A stretch of 52,718 nucleotides of DNA from Treponema sp. (lineage in GTDB: Bacteria > Spirochaetota > Spirochaetia > Treponematales > Breznakiellaceae), in assembly GCA_031256445.1 (NCBI GenBank), contig JAIRQN010000038.1:1-52718 (forward strand). Reading direction: 5' to 3'. The position numbers were made by a program, and so were the translations under genes. Positions 22,825 to 32,293 of the stretch are shown one piece after another. Below the pieces are notes generated by a model. The model searched no databases and was not told where the DNA came from. It worked only from the letters and a program-made list of their open reading frames with translations. Within the stretch, counting starts at the first letter, position 1. The number at the start of each line of letters is the position of its first letter.

Positions 22825-24884
22825 ATGAACCGCAGATACAGGCGGTGCGGGCAATTGAAGGGCCTGTCCTTATAATCGCCGGCGCAGGCTCCGGAAAAAC
22901 AAGGGTTATTACCTACCGCATCGCGCATATGCTGGAGCGGGGAATTCCCCAATCCTCGATTCTCTGCCTGACATTTACAAATAAAGCGGCCGGTGAAATG
23001 GAAACAAGGGTTAAAGAACTTACCGGCAAAAAAATGCAGAGTTTGACTGTCAGCACATTTCACGCTTTTGGACTTAAAATTTTAAAAGAAGAATGCGAAC
23101 TTTTAGGTTACAGAAAAAATTTTTCTGTTTATGATGAAACGGACAAGATGGCCCTTATTAAAGAATCGCTTCGTGAATGCCGTATGAATTTCCACAAGGT
23201 TGACATTTACGCTCTTGGACAATTTTTTTCAAGGATTAAAACAGGAATGGTTCAATGGAACGAGAACGCCTCCATGGAACCGGTTTTTAATGAATACCAG
23301 CAGGGATTGAAAATTTTTAACGCGGTGGATTTTGACGATCTTCTTGCAATTCCGCTTGATTTGCTTGAGAAACATGGGGATATCGCATTAAAGTACCGCA
23401 AAAAGTACCGTTATATCATGGTAGACGAGTTTCAGGACACAAGCCTTATCCAGTACAGACTGATGAGGCTTCTTGCGGATTCGCAAAACGCCAATATCTG
23501 CGTTGTCGGGGATGACGATCAGTCCATTTATTCCTGGCGGGGAGCCAATTACGAAAATCTTTTGTTGTTTGAAAAGGATTTTCCGCAAAGAAAAGAAATT
23601 AAACTTGAGCAGAATTACCGCTCCACTTCCGCCATACTGAACGCGGCCAACGGAGTTATTTCACATAACACAGGCAGAAAGGACAAGAAACTCTGGACAG
23701 GCAGGCAGGCAGGCAAACCCATAACCCTGTTTTACCCTGAAAATGAAAGCGCCGAATCTGATTTTATCGCCGCCCGGATCAGGCATTTAATGATCATGGA
23801 AGATTACAAATACCACGATTTCGGCGTGCTTACAAGAACAAATTCGCTCATGAAAAACATCGAAGAGGCATTCCTGGCGGAAAACATCCCATACCGCGTA
23901 TCGGGAGGAACAAGTTTTTTTCAGCGAAAGGAAATCAAGGACATTATTTCCTATATGCGGATAATCGCCAATACAAGCGATGACATCAGTCTGTTACGTG
24001 TCATCAACACGCCGAGGAGGGGCATTGGAAAGACGACAATTTCGGCGTTAAGCGACATGGCAAGAAAAAACCGCTCAAGCATCTGGGACTCCATTTCGCG
24101 CCTTAACCTTGAACGCTCGGCAGGACAGCAGGGTCTTTTCGCGGATCATAAGGCATTAACGGAGCTTGACGGGTTTTCCGTAATGACGGAAAATTTTAAA
24201 TCGCTGTTTCTTGAACGAAAGGGAGAAAACGGAAAACCCTGGAAATTATCCGGCTGCGTCCGCGCGCTGGTTGATAATATCGACTACTGGGGCTACCTTG
24301 TTATCGAGCACGGCAAAGATGAAAAAAAAGCAAGGTGGAAATACGGCAATATTGAATATTTCATTAAAATGATAGAAAACTGGGAATCTGATCCTGACAA
24401 TTTAGACGCCGGGCTTTACGCGTGGCTTAACAGGATCAGCCTTATCACGCGCGATGACGGGGAAGACGATAACAGGGGCAAAGTAAACCTGATGACAATT
24501 CACGCGGCAAAGGGGCTTGAGTTTCCTGTTGTATTTATCGCCGGCGCCGAAAAGGGTCTTATTCCCCATGAACGCAGCGTTGTCAGTGACAGCGGGGAAG
24601 ATGAAAAAGAAGACAACGGAAGCGTTGAAGAAGAGCGCCGTCTTTTTTATGTCGCCATTACAAGGGCGAGGGAACTATTGTACATAACATCCTGCCGTAA
24701 ACGCCGCCGTCTGCAGAATGCCACCGACTGCTGCCCTTCCCCGTTTCTTGAAGAAATACCGGCACAGCTGATCATGCTCTGCGAAAAGGAAAAAGACACG
24801 GAAGTTACAGGCGAGCAGGAAGACATTTTCATGGAAAAAATGAAGGCTATTTTTGACAAGCCGCAGTCAGAGCGCGGGAAATAA
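22794..24884 (+). CDS. uvrD: UvrD/Rep/PcrA-family ATP-dependent DNA helicase
   Basis: 696 residues of superfamily 1A helicase. Motif Q/I: NEPQIQAVRAIEGPVLIIAG then GAGSGKTRVITYRIA; motif II: YIMVDEFQDTSLIQY; motif III: VVGDDDQSIYSWRGA; motif IV: LEQNYRSTSAIL; motif V/VI: VNLMTIHAAKGLEFPVVFI and VEEERRLFYVAITRARELL. It unwinds DNA 3' to 5' in repair and replication restart. It begins inside rdgB; its end overlaps the convergent membrane-protein gene by 38 bases. Whether it is UvrD, PcrA or Rep cannot be settled from the motifs. Confidence 0.93.
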   Translation: MSKFKFNPELNEPQIQAVRAIEGPVLIIAGAGSGKTRVITYRIAHMLERGIPQSSILCLTFTNKAAGEMETRVKELTGKKMQSLTVSTFHAFGLKILKEECELLGYRKNFSVYDETDKMALIKESLRECRMNFHKVDIYALGQFFSRIKTGMVQWNENASMEPVFNEYQQGLKIFNAVDFDDLLAIPLDLLEKHGDIALKYRKKYRYIMVDEFQDTSLIQYRLMRLLADSQNANICVVGDDDQSIYSWRGANYENLLLFEKDFPQRKEIKLEQNYRSTSAILNAANGVISHNTGRKDKKLWTGRQAGKPITLFYPENESAESDFIAARIRHLMIMEDYKYHDFGVLTRTNSLMKNIEEAFLAENIPYRVSGGTSFFQRKEIKDIISYMRIIANTSDDISLLRVINTPRRGIGKTTISALSDMARKNRSSIWDSISRLNLERSAGQQGLFADHKALTELDGFSVMTENFKSLFLERKGENGKPWKLSGCVRALVDNIDYWGYLVIEHGKDEKKARWKYGNIEYFIKMIENWESDPDNLDAGLYAWLNRISLITRDDGEDDNRGKVNLMTIHAAKGLEFPVVFIAGAEKGLIPHERSVVSDSGEDEKEDNGSVEEERRLFYVAITRARELLYITSCRKRRRLQNATDCCPSPFLEEIPAQLIMLCEKEKDTEVTGEQEDIFMEKMKAIFDKPQSERGK

Positions 24885-25479
24885 AATAACCGCCGAAAAT
24901 CACAATGAAGCGGTCAATAAGATTGACCGGGAGACGGGAGAGAATGTCCATCGCCAGAACAGGAATCGACCCCTGAAAAAACCATTCCTTAAAAGCGTCT
25001 TCGGCGCTGAATGCCGGTTTGATGTTTGGCAGTACCGTGTAGAAAACATAATCTATCAGTCCGCCGAGAATGCTTATGGCGATGCAGACGATGATGTACA
25101 GCATCATGAGCCGCGCCAGAATGCTTATAAAAACCGCGCGTTTTCTGTCTTCATTTAACGTCCGTATTTTTACAGCGGCGGGTTTTAAAATAAATATGAT
25201 AATTACTTCGGCAATGCTGCATAAAATGAACGGGGTGACAATGTCGTCCTTTACCGCAAAACCAATTACCCATGTAAGAACAGCGGTAACAAGTCCCGGA
25301 ATTAAACCTGCGTAAAAGGTAACTGCGGCGGTAAATACGGTATCTACAAATAACGGCAGTTTCAATACAGGCACGAGCAACGGGTGAATGATGGAATTTA
25401 AAGATGCCGCCATGACGCATAAGGCGGCTGTTCTGACCGGCGTAATCTTTAGAAAACGGACGGGATTTGGACTTAACAC
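24847..25479 (-). CDS. Predicted multi-pass membrane protein, ECF S-component-like
   Basis: 210 residues with about 5-6 hydrophobic segments (LPLFVDTVFTAAVTFYAGLI, GLVTAVLTWVIGFAV, ISILARLMMLYIIVCIAIS and others). The pattern and size recall substrate-binding S components of energy-coupling-factor importers, but no A or T component is near and no ligand can be named. It starts at GTG 25479 without a Shine-Dalgarno; TATGAT lies 11 bases upstream. It is divergent from the histidine kinase across only 45 bases, so it may be the kinase's missing sensor or its target; that is inference. Its end overlaps uvrD by 38 bases. Confidence 0.65.
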   Translation of the reverse strand: MLSPNPVRFLKITPVRTAALCVMAASLNSIIHPLLVPVLKLPLFVDTVFTAAVTFYAGLIPGLVTAVLTWVIGFAVKDDIVTPFILCSIAEVIIIFILKPAAVKIRTLNEDRKRAVFISILARLMMLYIIVCIAISILGGLIDYVFYTVLPNIKPAFSAEDAFKEWFFQGSIPVLAMDILSRLPVNLIDRFIVIFGGYFISRALTAACQK

Positions 25480-25512
25480 TGGAAAAGTCTATCATAAAAA
25501 AATGAATGCGCC

Positions 25513-25518
25513 TATAAT
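25513..25518 (+). promoter_or_regulatory. -10 box of the histidine kinase operon, leaderless geometry
   Basis: Perfect TATAAT followed by exactly 6 bases (AAAAAT) and ATG 25525. No good -35 is seen; control by an activator is possible. Confidence 0.55.
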
Positions 25519-25524
25519 AAAAAT

Positions 25525-26328
25525 ATGGAAGCGCAGTATTTCGCCGCAGGAGCGTATTTTTCCCTTTTACTGGTGCTGGTCTTTTTTATTACGCTTTCAT
25601 TGATTTTGGTTTATTCCTTAAATAAGGAACTGAAGAAATCCCTGAGCCGGGAAGAAGAAGGCTCTGTTTATTCGCGGGCTATCCTTCTTGCCCAGGAAGA
25701 TGAAAGAATGCGAATAAGCCGGAAACTGCACGATACTGTGGCGCAGGATCTGTGGCGGCTTTCGTTTCAGACAGAAAGCATAGATAAAGCCTCGGACGCC
25801 GCGGAACGGAAGAAACTGTGCGCGGAGGTTGTCAGGGGGCAAAAGGAGCTTATGCGGCTGGTCAGAGGCATTTGCGATAACCTTATCCCTCCGGATTTTC
25901 AGCGCAGGCATTTTGACGATTCGCTGAGGAACCTGTGCAATAATTTTGAACAGCGCACCGGCATTAAGTGCCGGCTCGTTATTCAGGATAAACTTTTTTT
26001 GAATCCAGGAGAAAGCGATATACAGCTTCAGTGTTTCCGCATTGTGCAGGAGTGCCTGACGAATATTGAAAAACACTCAGGAGCCGCGCAGGCATCGGTA
26101 CTTATCAGAAAAAACGCGGAAGGCGAACCTGTTATATGCGTTTCGGATGAAGGCAAAGGCTTCAGCCCTCCCGGCAAAGATTCCTGCCGTAAGCTGCGCA
26201 CAGACGGACACTACGGGTTATGGAACATATATGAACGCGCCGCCTCATTATCAGGCGTTGTCACGATTGAAAGCGAAGCCGGGAAAGGCGCATCGGTAAC
26301 ATTGCGTTTAACAGGAGGCAGTTCATGA
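25525..26328 (+). CDS. Sensor histidine kinase, HisKA_3 type
   Basis: 267 residues. One N-terminal membrane segment (about 8-31), then directly the dimerisation/phosphoacceptor helix RISRKLHDTVAQDL with H69, and an ATPase domain with SDEGKGFSP and a final GHYGLWNIYERAASL. This is the NarL-type kinase family. There is no periplasmic loop or PAS domain, so sensing must come from the membrane segment or a partner; the divergent membrane protein is a candidate. Its stop overlaps the response-regulator start (ATGA), the expected pair. The -10 hexamer ends 6 bases before ATG. Confidence 0.93.
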   Translation: MEAQYFAAGAYFSLLLVLVFFITLSLILVYSLNKELKKSLSREEEGSVYSRAILLAQEDERMRISRKLHDTVAQDLWRLSFQTESIDKASDAAERKKLCAEVVRGQKELMRLVRGICDNLIPPDFQRRHFDDSLRNLCNNFEQRTGIKCRLVIQDKLFLNPGESDIQLQCFRIVQECLTNIEKHSGAAQASVLIRKNAEGEPVICVSDEGKGFSPPGKDSCRKLRTDGHYGLWNIYERAASLSGVVTIESEAGKGASVTLRLTGGSS

Positions 26329-26930
26329 TCAATATTGCGCTCATTGACGATCACCCTCTGGCGGCAAGCGGCATCGGCGCGTGGCTTTGCGCCACAGGCC
26401 GCTTCGCAATCGCCGGAACGGCGAGAACTCTCAATGAAGCCGGTAATCTCATGGAAAAGCTGAACCCTCTGCCGGAAATCGTTATTCTCGACGTATCGCT
26501 TGGGACAGAAGACGGCTTTGATTTTATTCCCGCGCTGGAAGATATTTGCGCCCAAAAAGGCGTGGAAAGGCCCTGCATTCTGGTCTGTTCAATGTACGAA
26601 GACCCTTTTTTGATACAGCGCGCGCTTGATTCAGGCGCAAACGCATACGTGGCAAAGTGCGCGGAATCTGAAGAAATAATCACGGCTATTGATAAAATTC
26701 TTGCCGGAGACCTTTACGTCAACCCAAAATACCAGATACAGACGCCCAAACGCGCCTGGCAGATGCTGACCAGCCGGGAAAACGAAATTGTATCTTTGAT
26801 AAAACAATCCCTCAGCAGCCGGCAAATCGCCAAACGCCTTGGAATCAGTATCCGGACCGTAGAAAACCACCTGGCGCATATTTACGAAAAAACTGAAACA
26901 TGTTCACGGGAAGAACTGCTGGAACTGTAG
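26325..26930 (+). CDS. NarL/LuxR-family response regulator
   Basis: 201 residues. The receiver domain has acidic residues D8 and D9 (IDDHP) and phosphoacceptor D56 (IVILDVSLG). A LuxR-type helix-turn-helix (about 142-195) reads LTSRENEIVSLIKQ and SSRQIAKRLGISIRTVENHLA. The partner is the kinase immediately upstream, with a 4-base start/stop overlap and GGAGG inside the kinase gene. Likely targets are the divergent membrane protein or the downstream repeat lipoprotein, but no operator could be identified. Confidence 0.94.
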   Translation: MINIALIDDHPLAASGIGAWLCATGRFAIAGTARTLNEAGNLMEKLNPLPEIVILDVSLGTEDGFDFIPALEDICAQKGVERPCILVCSMYEDPFLIQRALDSGANAYVAKCAESEEIITAIDKILAGDLYVNPKYQIQTPKRAWQMLTSRENEIVSLIKQSLSSRQIAKRLGISIRTVENHLAHIYEKTETCSREELLEL

Positions 26931-26957
26931 TAATAATGAACCGTGCGTAAATTACTC

Positions 26958-26986
26958 ATGACAGATTAAATTTCCCAACTTAAAAT
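26958..26986 (+). promoter_or_regulatory. Promoter of the repeat lipoprotein gene
   Basis: ATGACA (26958-26963), 17-base spacer, TAAAAT (26981-26986). The predicted leader is about 57 bases and ends with AAGGAG before ATG 27050. Confidence 0.6.
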
Positions 26987-27049
26987 TATCAAAGAACAGG
27001 TTCTCAAACATGAATTTGTTTTTTTTTGGGAAAATTCAAGGAGAAAATT

Positions 27050-30000
27050 ATGAAGAAAAAAAGTAAAGGGGCATTGTCCCTGGTGGCAGGCATCATGCTT
27101 GCCGCAGTTCTGGCGGCCGGTTTTACCGCCTGTGATGACGGCAACGCAAATGTAACATTTACAGTTATATTTGACGCCAATAACGGCAGCGGCACGCCTC
27201 CCGCTCAAATGCAGGCAAACGCCAATTCCGCCATAACCCTTCCCGATCAGAGCGATCTTGCAAGAAGCGATTTTATCTTTGACGGCTGGAACACGAGTTC
27301 CGCAGGTACGGGAGCCAATTACCCTGCCGGTTCTTCCTATATATTAACCGGCAATACTACCTTATACGCCAAATGGAATACAGCCGCCTATACTGTTACA
27401 TTTGACGCCAATGACGGAGACGGCAAACCGCCCAATCCAGCGCCGGCAAGCGCGGGTTCCGGTATAATCCTTCCCGGTCAGGACAGCCTTATAAAAAGCG
27501 GCCATACATTTGGCGGCTGGAACACAGAGGCTGACGGTACAGGAACCAATTACTCCGCCGGTTCTTTCTATTCCGTGAACGGCAATATTACCCTGTACGC
27601 CAGATGGGATATCACTTCTTCCTATTCCGTTATAGGCAGTATTACAGTCGGCGGTTCAATGTACGAAGGTACGATATCCGCGAACCAGACTCACTTTATT
27701 AGGGTAAGTTTTGACGCAGGCAGTACCTACAGAATATACTGGAACGACAATGATAATACTGATTCATTGAACGCTGATGTGCGTGTTGGTTTGATTAAGG
27801 AATCAAATTCTTCAACGGTTCAGCCTGTTGTTGATAATACCGGTAATAATGCTTTTATTTACACTGTTTCGCCGGGTGAAGGCGGTAATTATCTGATGGC
27901 AGTGCAGGGTTTTTATTCCGGCGGCAGGTATGACGCGGGAGTCATCTGCATTGCCGGCACTGTTACAGTTAACGGCGATATATATCAGGGCAGCTTAATT
28001 GCGGATCAAACGCAGTATGTATTGGTAAGTTTAGATGCAGGCAGCGCTTATAAAATTTCATGGAATGATCGCGATAATCAGTCTGGCTCATCGTTTACTG
28101 ATATACATGCAGGCCTTATAAGAGAGTCAACTTCCGCAGTAGTTCATTCTTTCGTTGACAACCGCAGCACCAATGCATTTATATACGCTGTTCCGTCAGG
28201 GGCCGATGATGATGATAATTACCTGATAGCGGTACAGGGGCTTAGCTCTTCGTTCAGCGGCAGATATGAAATAAGCTGTGAGTCAACCAGCGACAGCATA
28301 ACCGCCTGTTCAGTTGTCTTTAACGCCAACAGCGGCAGCGGTACGCCTCCCGTTTCGATGTCGGCAAGCGAAGGTTCTGATATAACCCTTCCCGGTCAGG
28401 GAAACCTTGCAAAAAGCGGTAATTTTTTTATCGGCTGGAATACAGAAGCTGACGGTACAGGAACCAATTACCCTGCCGGTTCAACCTATACCGTAACCGG
28501 CGAAATTATTCTGTACGCAGAATGGGATACAGCCGCCCCCTGTGCTGTTACCTTTAACCTTAACGGCGGCACAGGTTCGGCTCCCGGCCAGATAGCAAGA
28601 GGCGCAGGTTTGAGCGCAACCCTTCCCGGCCAGGGAAACCTTGCAAAAAGCGGTTATATTTTTAACGGCTGGAACACAGAAGCTGACGGTACAGGAACCA
28701 ATTACTCAGCCGGTTATTCCTATACTGTAACCGGCAATATTACCCTGTACGCCAGGTGGGAAACTGCCTATACAGTTACGTTTGACGCCAACGGCGGCAC
28801 AGGCGCGCCTTCTGAACGGGCAGTTATGCTGGATTCAATCATATCCCTTCCCGGCGAGGGAAACCTTACAAGAAGCGGTTTTGTTTTTAACGGTTGGAAC
28901 ACAGAAGCTAACGGTTCAGGAACCAATTACCCTGCCGGTTATTCCTATACTGTGACAGAGAATGTTACACTGTACGCCAGGTGGGGTAATATTGCCACGC
29001 CGACAGGGCTTAAAGCGGAAGCTATTTCATCATCAGGTATATCATTGTCATGGAACGCTGTACAAGGCGCTTCCGGTTATTATGTGTATATAAATACCAG
29101 CAGTTCCGCTGCCGGCCGTACCAAATCAGATTCGCTTAGTTCTACTAACAACATCACTTTAAGCAACCTTTCAGCAAACACTACATATTATTTCTGGGTA
29201 ACAGCTTACAACAACAGCGCAGAAAGCAGCTTGTCATCGTATGTTTACACGAAAACTTATCCGGTAACTTCAACAATGGAAGTCACTATTGCCATGTGGG
29301 ATAGTTATGGTGACGGCTGGAATAATAATGCAGCTTTGAGAATAAGTGTAGATAGGACAAATCTGGCAACAAACGCCAGGATTACCAGTGGCGGCACAGG
29401 AAGTTATACATTTAATGCTAGGGTGGGTGAAGTTGTTGAACTATACTGGGTTAGTGGCGGTCAATATGATTATGAATGCGCCTTTGCTGTATATTACACC
29501 GATAATGCGCCAAACCCGTCATTTAACCCTTCATCAGGAACGAGTGATACCAGTAAATTATTGGCTTCTAAACTGTACAGTCCTTCAGGAGTTGTTGGTA
29601 ACGGAACTCTGATGGGTTCGTTTACAGTAGGTACTATTATGAAAGAAGACTTTGAAGGAACTACTCATTCATTTACCATCGTAAATGGTACACAGACCAA
29701 TAAATGGTGGGTAGGAACCGCCACTGCTGAGAGCGGCGCGAAGTCTGCCTATATTTCCAATAATAGCGGCGCATCAAATGCATATACTATTACTACTGCA
29801 AGTACGGTTCATATGTATCGAGACGTGACATTTACGGCAGCCCCTGTTTCAACATATACGCTTAGTTTCGATTGGAAAGCCCAGGGAGAAACTACATCAT
29901 CAACTCTTTATGATTATTTAACGGTATACCTGGTGGACACATCAACTTCAATTACAGCCGGCAGTCTGCTTAATGCTACAGCATTGGGAACATTTAATTT

Positions 30001-30151
30001 GGGCGGCAGTTCAGATTGGAATCAGGCAACCATTGATATTCCTGCATCAAATAATGGAACCACAAAACGTCTGGTGTTTACCTGGCGCAACGATAATTCG
30101 CAAGGCTCTCAGCCGCCAGTTGCGATAGATAATATATTATTAACGAGGTAG
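27050..30151 (+). CDS. Large surface lipoprotein with Listeria-Bacteroides repeats and FN3 domain
   Basis: 1033 residues from ATG 27050 (AAGGAG 8 bases upstream). Type II signal with lipobox FTAC (C28). Five InlB B-repeat/Flg_new units of about 70 residues occur, two before and three after a central part; each has FDAN-x-G near its start, GWNTEADGTGTNYPAG-like cores and LYA-x-W at the end. The central part is a duplicated domain of about 100 residues (SITVGGSMYEGTI... and TVTVNGDIYQGSL...). Next come a fibronectin III domain (about 648-740), a WDSYGDGWNN module and a jelly-roll-like C-terminus (WWVGTATAESGAKSAYIS, FDWKAQGET). It is probably exposed and binds host material, polysaccharide or other cells. 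It is a single gene closed by the hairpin at 30166. Confidence 0.88.
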   Translation: MKKKSKGALSLVAGIMLAAVLAAGFTACDDGNANVTFTVIFDANNGSGTPPAQMQANANSAITLPDQSDLARSDFIFDGWNTSSAGTGANYPAGSSYILTGNTTLYAKWNTAAYTVTFDANDGDGKPPNPAPASAGSGIILPGQDSLIKSGHTFGGWNTEADGTGTNYSAGSFYSVNGNITLYARWDITSSYSVIGSITVGGSMYEGTISANQTHFIRVSFDAGSTYRIYWNDNDNTDSLNADVRVGLIKESNSSTVQPVVDNTGNNAFIYTVSPGEGGNYLMAVQGFYSGGRYDAGVICIAGTVTVNGDIYQGSLIADQTQYVLVSLDAGSAYKISWNDRDNQSGSSFTDIHAGLIRESTSAVVHSFVDNRSTNAFIYAVPSGADDDDNYLIAVQGLSSSFSGRYEISCESTSDSITACSVVFNANSGSGTPPVSMSASEGSDITLPGQGNLAKSGNFFIGWNTEADGTGTNYPAGSTYTVTGEIILYAEWDTAAPCAVTFNLNGGTGSAPGQIARGAGLSATLPGQGNLAKSGYIFNGWNTEADGTGTNYSAGYSYTVTGNITLYARWETAYTVTFDANGGTGAPSERAVMLDSIISLPGEGNLTRSGFVFNGWNTEANGSGTNYPAGYSYTVTENVTLYARWGNIATPTGLKAEAISSSGISLSWNAVQGASGYYVYINTSSSAAGRTKSDSLSSTNNITLSNLSANTTYYFWVTAYNNSAESSLSSYVYTKTYPVTSTMEVTIAMWDSYGDGWNNNAALRISVDRTNLATNARITSGGTGSYTFNARVGEVVELYWVSGGQYDYECAFAVYYTDNAPNPSFNPSSGTSDTSKLLASKLYSPSGVVGNGTLMGSFTVGTIMKEDFEGTTHSFTIVNGTQTNKWWVGTATAESGAKSAYISNNSGASNAYTITTASTVHMYRDVTFTAAPVSTYTLSFDWKAQGETTSSTLYDYLTVYLVDTSTSITAGSLLNATALGTFNLGGSSDWNQATIDIPASNNGTTKRLVFTWRNDNSQGSQPPVAIDNILLTR
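28310..28985 (+). repeat. Three tandem DNA-level repeats in the surface lipoprotein
   Basis: Three consecutive units of about 220 bases, each encoding one Flg_new module, share near-identical stretches, for instance TGACGGTACAGGAACCAATT (with small changes in the third). Two more diverged units lie at about 27150-27610. Such repeats can recombine and change module number. Confidence 0.75.
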
Positions 30152-30165
30152 AAAGGCTCCAATGG

Positions 30166-30202
30166 AGGTGTCCGAAAAGCTGAAAAACTTCTTCGGACAC
30201 CT
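30166..30202. terminator. Hairpin between convergent genes
   Basis: Perfect 11-bp stem AGGTGTCCGAA/TTCGGACACCT (30166-30176, 30192-30202) with a 15-base loop, between the ends of the repeat lipoprotein and recG. There is no strong T-run on either side, so termination may be partial. Confidence 0.7.
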
Positions 30203-30214
30203 TCATTAATTAAT

Positions 30215-32293
30215 TTAAAATGCGACATTGCACAAGGGAGGCGCCTGTTCAAGCACTCTGGCTATTACGCGGTGTCCTTCAAGTAAAAGATCAGGATCGC
30301 TTTCCAGAATGGAGAACGCGTCTGTCCGGGCGCGTATAAGCTCATCCGCGTCACGGACAGGGTTCGCTATTCCAAGCGCAAGGTAACCAGATTGTTCAGT
30401 CCCCGCGATCTGGCCCGGACCGCGCATCTTTAGGTCTTCTTCCGCTATTATAAAGCCGTCGTTGTTTTTAAGCATAACCAGTAAACGTACTTTCGCGTCT
30501 TCGGTATATTCGTCACTGTAAACAAGAAAACAATAAGACTGATCCTGCCCTCTGCCCACGCGCCCGCGCAATTGATGAAGAGCGGACAGTCCGAACCGCT
30601 GCGCGTGTTCAATAACCATGCAGGTCGCGTTGGGCACATCTACTCCCACTTCCACAACGCTGGTAGCGGCGAGAATATCAATTTTTCCCCTGTAAAAATC
30701 ATCCATCGTTTTTCGTTTAACGTCTTCATCCAGTTTTGAATGAATTAACGCGGTTTTAAATTCGGGGAACACTTCTTTCGCAAGCCGCCGCGACATGGAA
30801 ACGGCGTCTTTTAAATCTTCTGTGCCTTCAATTAACGGATAGACAAAATAGGCCTGCCTGCCTTTTTCCAGCTCCCTGCGTATAAAATCATATACCCTTC
30901 TTTCGCTTGATTGCCTTGCGAGATGAGTCTCAACAGGTTTTCTTCCGGGAGGCATATCTTTGATGACAGAAACATCCATGTCGCCGAAAACTGTTAAAGC
31001 CAAAGTGCGCGGAATGGGAGTCGCGCTCATCATTAACAGATGGGGATTGCCGCCTTTTGTCATTATCAGAGAACGCTGCATTACGCCGAAACGGTGCTGT
31101 TCGTCTATTACAACCAGTTTCAGATTTTTATACTGCACATCCTTCGAAAAAAGAGCGTGTGTGCCAACTACGATATCTATCTCCCCTGCGCCAAGGTTTT
31201 TCAGCAGCTCTTTTCTTCCCGCAGCTTTTATATTTCCTGTAAGAAAAGCGATGCGGCATCCCAGAGGTTCAAGAAGACGGGCCGCGTTTTCAGCGTGCTG
31301 GCGCGCCAGCAATTCTGTCGGAGCCATTATCGCCGCCTGCCCCCTGTCATCAATAGCGCGTAACGCGGCTAGAAAGGAAACAAGGGTCTTTCCCGATCCG
31401 ACATCTCCCTGTAAAAGACGCGACATCGGCGCGCCGCTGCCCATATCAGAATTAATATCAGCCGCGGCTTCAGTCTGTCCGTCCGTCAGCTTAAAGGAGA
31501 GTCTTTCCGTAAGCCGCGCCTGCAAAGGCGTAAACTGCGCTTTTTTGCCGTTTTCCGGCGCAATATTAACATTTTTTCTTTTACGCCTTTCAAACGCCCT
31601 TTTCCCTGCCATGATTTCCAGATAGAAAAGTTCTTCGTATATCAATGTTTTTTTCGCTTTTTCCAAATCGTCCAAGGAAGACGGAAAGTGAATATTCTTT
31701 AACGCTTCCTTTTTTGAAAAAAGCCCGTATTTTTCAATCAGTTCATCAGGAAGCTCGTTTTCTATATTGTTAATGCAGCTCTTAAGCGCGTTTGCCATAA
31801 AAAGATGCAGTTTATTCTGTTTTAAACCGGATGTCAGCGGGTAAACGGGCAGTATTCTTTTAAAACCGGCTCCGGATTCATATGGTTTTGTCTCAAATGA
31901 GCTTGAATGAAGCTCTCCTTTTTTATTGTATTTGAAACTCCCCCAAAGGTAATGCCTGGAACCTTCGGCAAGCTGTCTGTCAAGCCAGGGAAGCTTATTT
32001 ATATAAAAACATATTAAAACAGCCCTTCTGCTTTCATCTTCAATATTCACTTTCAGCGCTTTTGCCGATTTGAAAAAAAAATACTTCCTTGAAATAACAG
32101 TTATAACGGTACACACGTTTCCTGTTTCAAATTGATCAATTAAAACGCTTTTGCTGCGATCTTCCCAATCCCTGGGATAATAAACAAGCAAATCCGCGGC
32201 GGTGTTTATTCCCAAACGGGAAAGCGGTTTAAGACTGGCGCTTCCTATATCGCGTATTGTATCAACAGAACCGGCAAGGGAACGCAGAAACAT
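30215..32293 (-). CDS. recG: ATP-dependent DNA helicase RecG
   Basis: 692 residues. The N-terminal wedge domain (about 60-160, OB-fold) is followed by helicase motifs: LLQGDVGSGKTLVSFLAAL, VIDEQHRFGVMQR (the DEQH box), LMMSATPIPRTLALTVFGD, and the C-terminal LRGRVGRGQDQSYCFL. RecG remodels stalled replication forks and Holliday junctions in the cytoplasm. The start overlaps the YggT stop (TGATG at 32295-32291), and the gene ends the dnaE-yggT-recG operon. Confidence 0.96.
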   Translation of the reverse strand: MFLRSLAGSVDTIRDIGSASLKPLSRLGINTAADLLVYYPRDWEDRSKSVLIDQFETGNVCTVITVISRKYFFFKSAKALKVNIEDESRRAVLICFYINKLPWLDRQLAEGSRHYLWGSFKYNKKGELHSSSFETKPYESGAGFKRILPVYPLTSGLKQNKLHLFMANALKSCINNIENELPDELIEKYGLFSKKEALKNIHFPSSLDDLEKAKKTLIYEELFYLEIMAGKRAFERRKRKNVNIAPENGKKAQFTPLQARLTERLSFKLTDGQTEAAADINSDMGSGAPMSRLLQGDVGSGKTLVSFLAALRAIDDRGQAAIMAPTELLARQHAENAARLLEPLGCRIAFLTGNIKAAGRKELLKNLGAGEIDIVVGTHALFSKDVQYKNLKLVVIDEQHRFGVMQRSLIMTKGGNPHLLMMSATPIPRTLALTVFGDMDVSVIKDMPPGRKPVETHLARQSSERRVYDFIRRELEKGRQAYFVYPLIEGTEDLKDAVSMSRRLAKEVFPEFKTALIHSKLDEDVKRKTMDDFYRGKIDILAATSVVEVGVDVPNATCMVIEHAQRFGLSALHQLRGRVGRGQDQSYCFLVYSDEYTEDAKVRLLVMLKNNDGFIIAEEDLKMRGPGQIAGTEQSGYLALGIANPVRDADELIRARTDAFSILESDPDLLLEGHRVIARVLEQAPPLCNVAF

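Noticed and set aside
28310-28985. CRISPR-like array
   Set aside because: The repeats are coding, about 220 bases each and lie inside one open frame; no short repeat-spacer pattern and no cas genes.
30960-31625. 221-codon plus-strand ORF opposite recG
   Set aside because: Antisense of the RecG helicase motifs, with Ser/Arg/Cys-rich low-information content.
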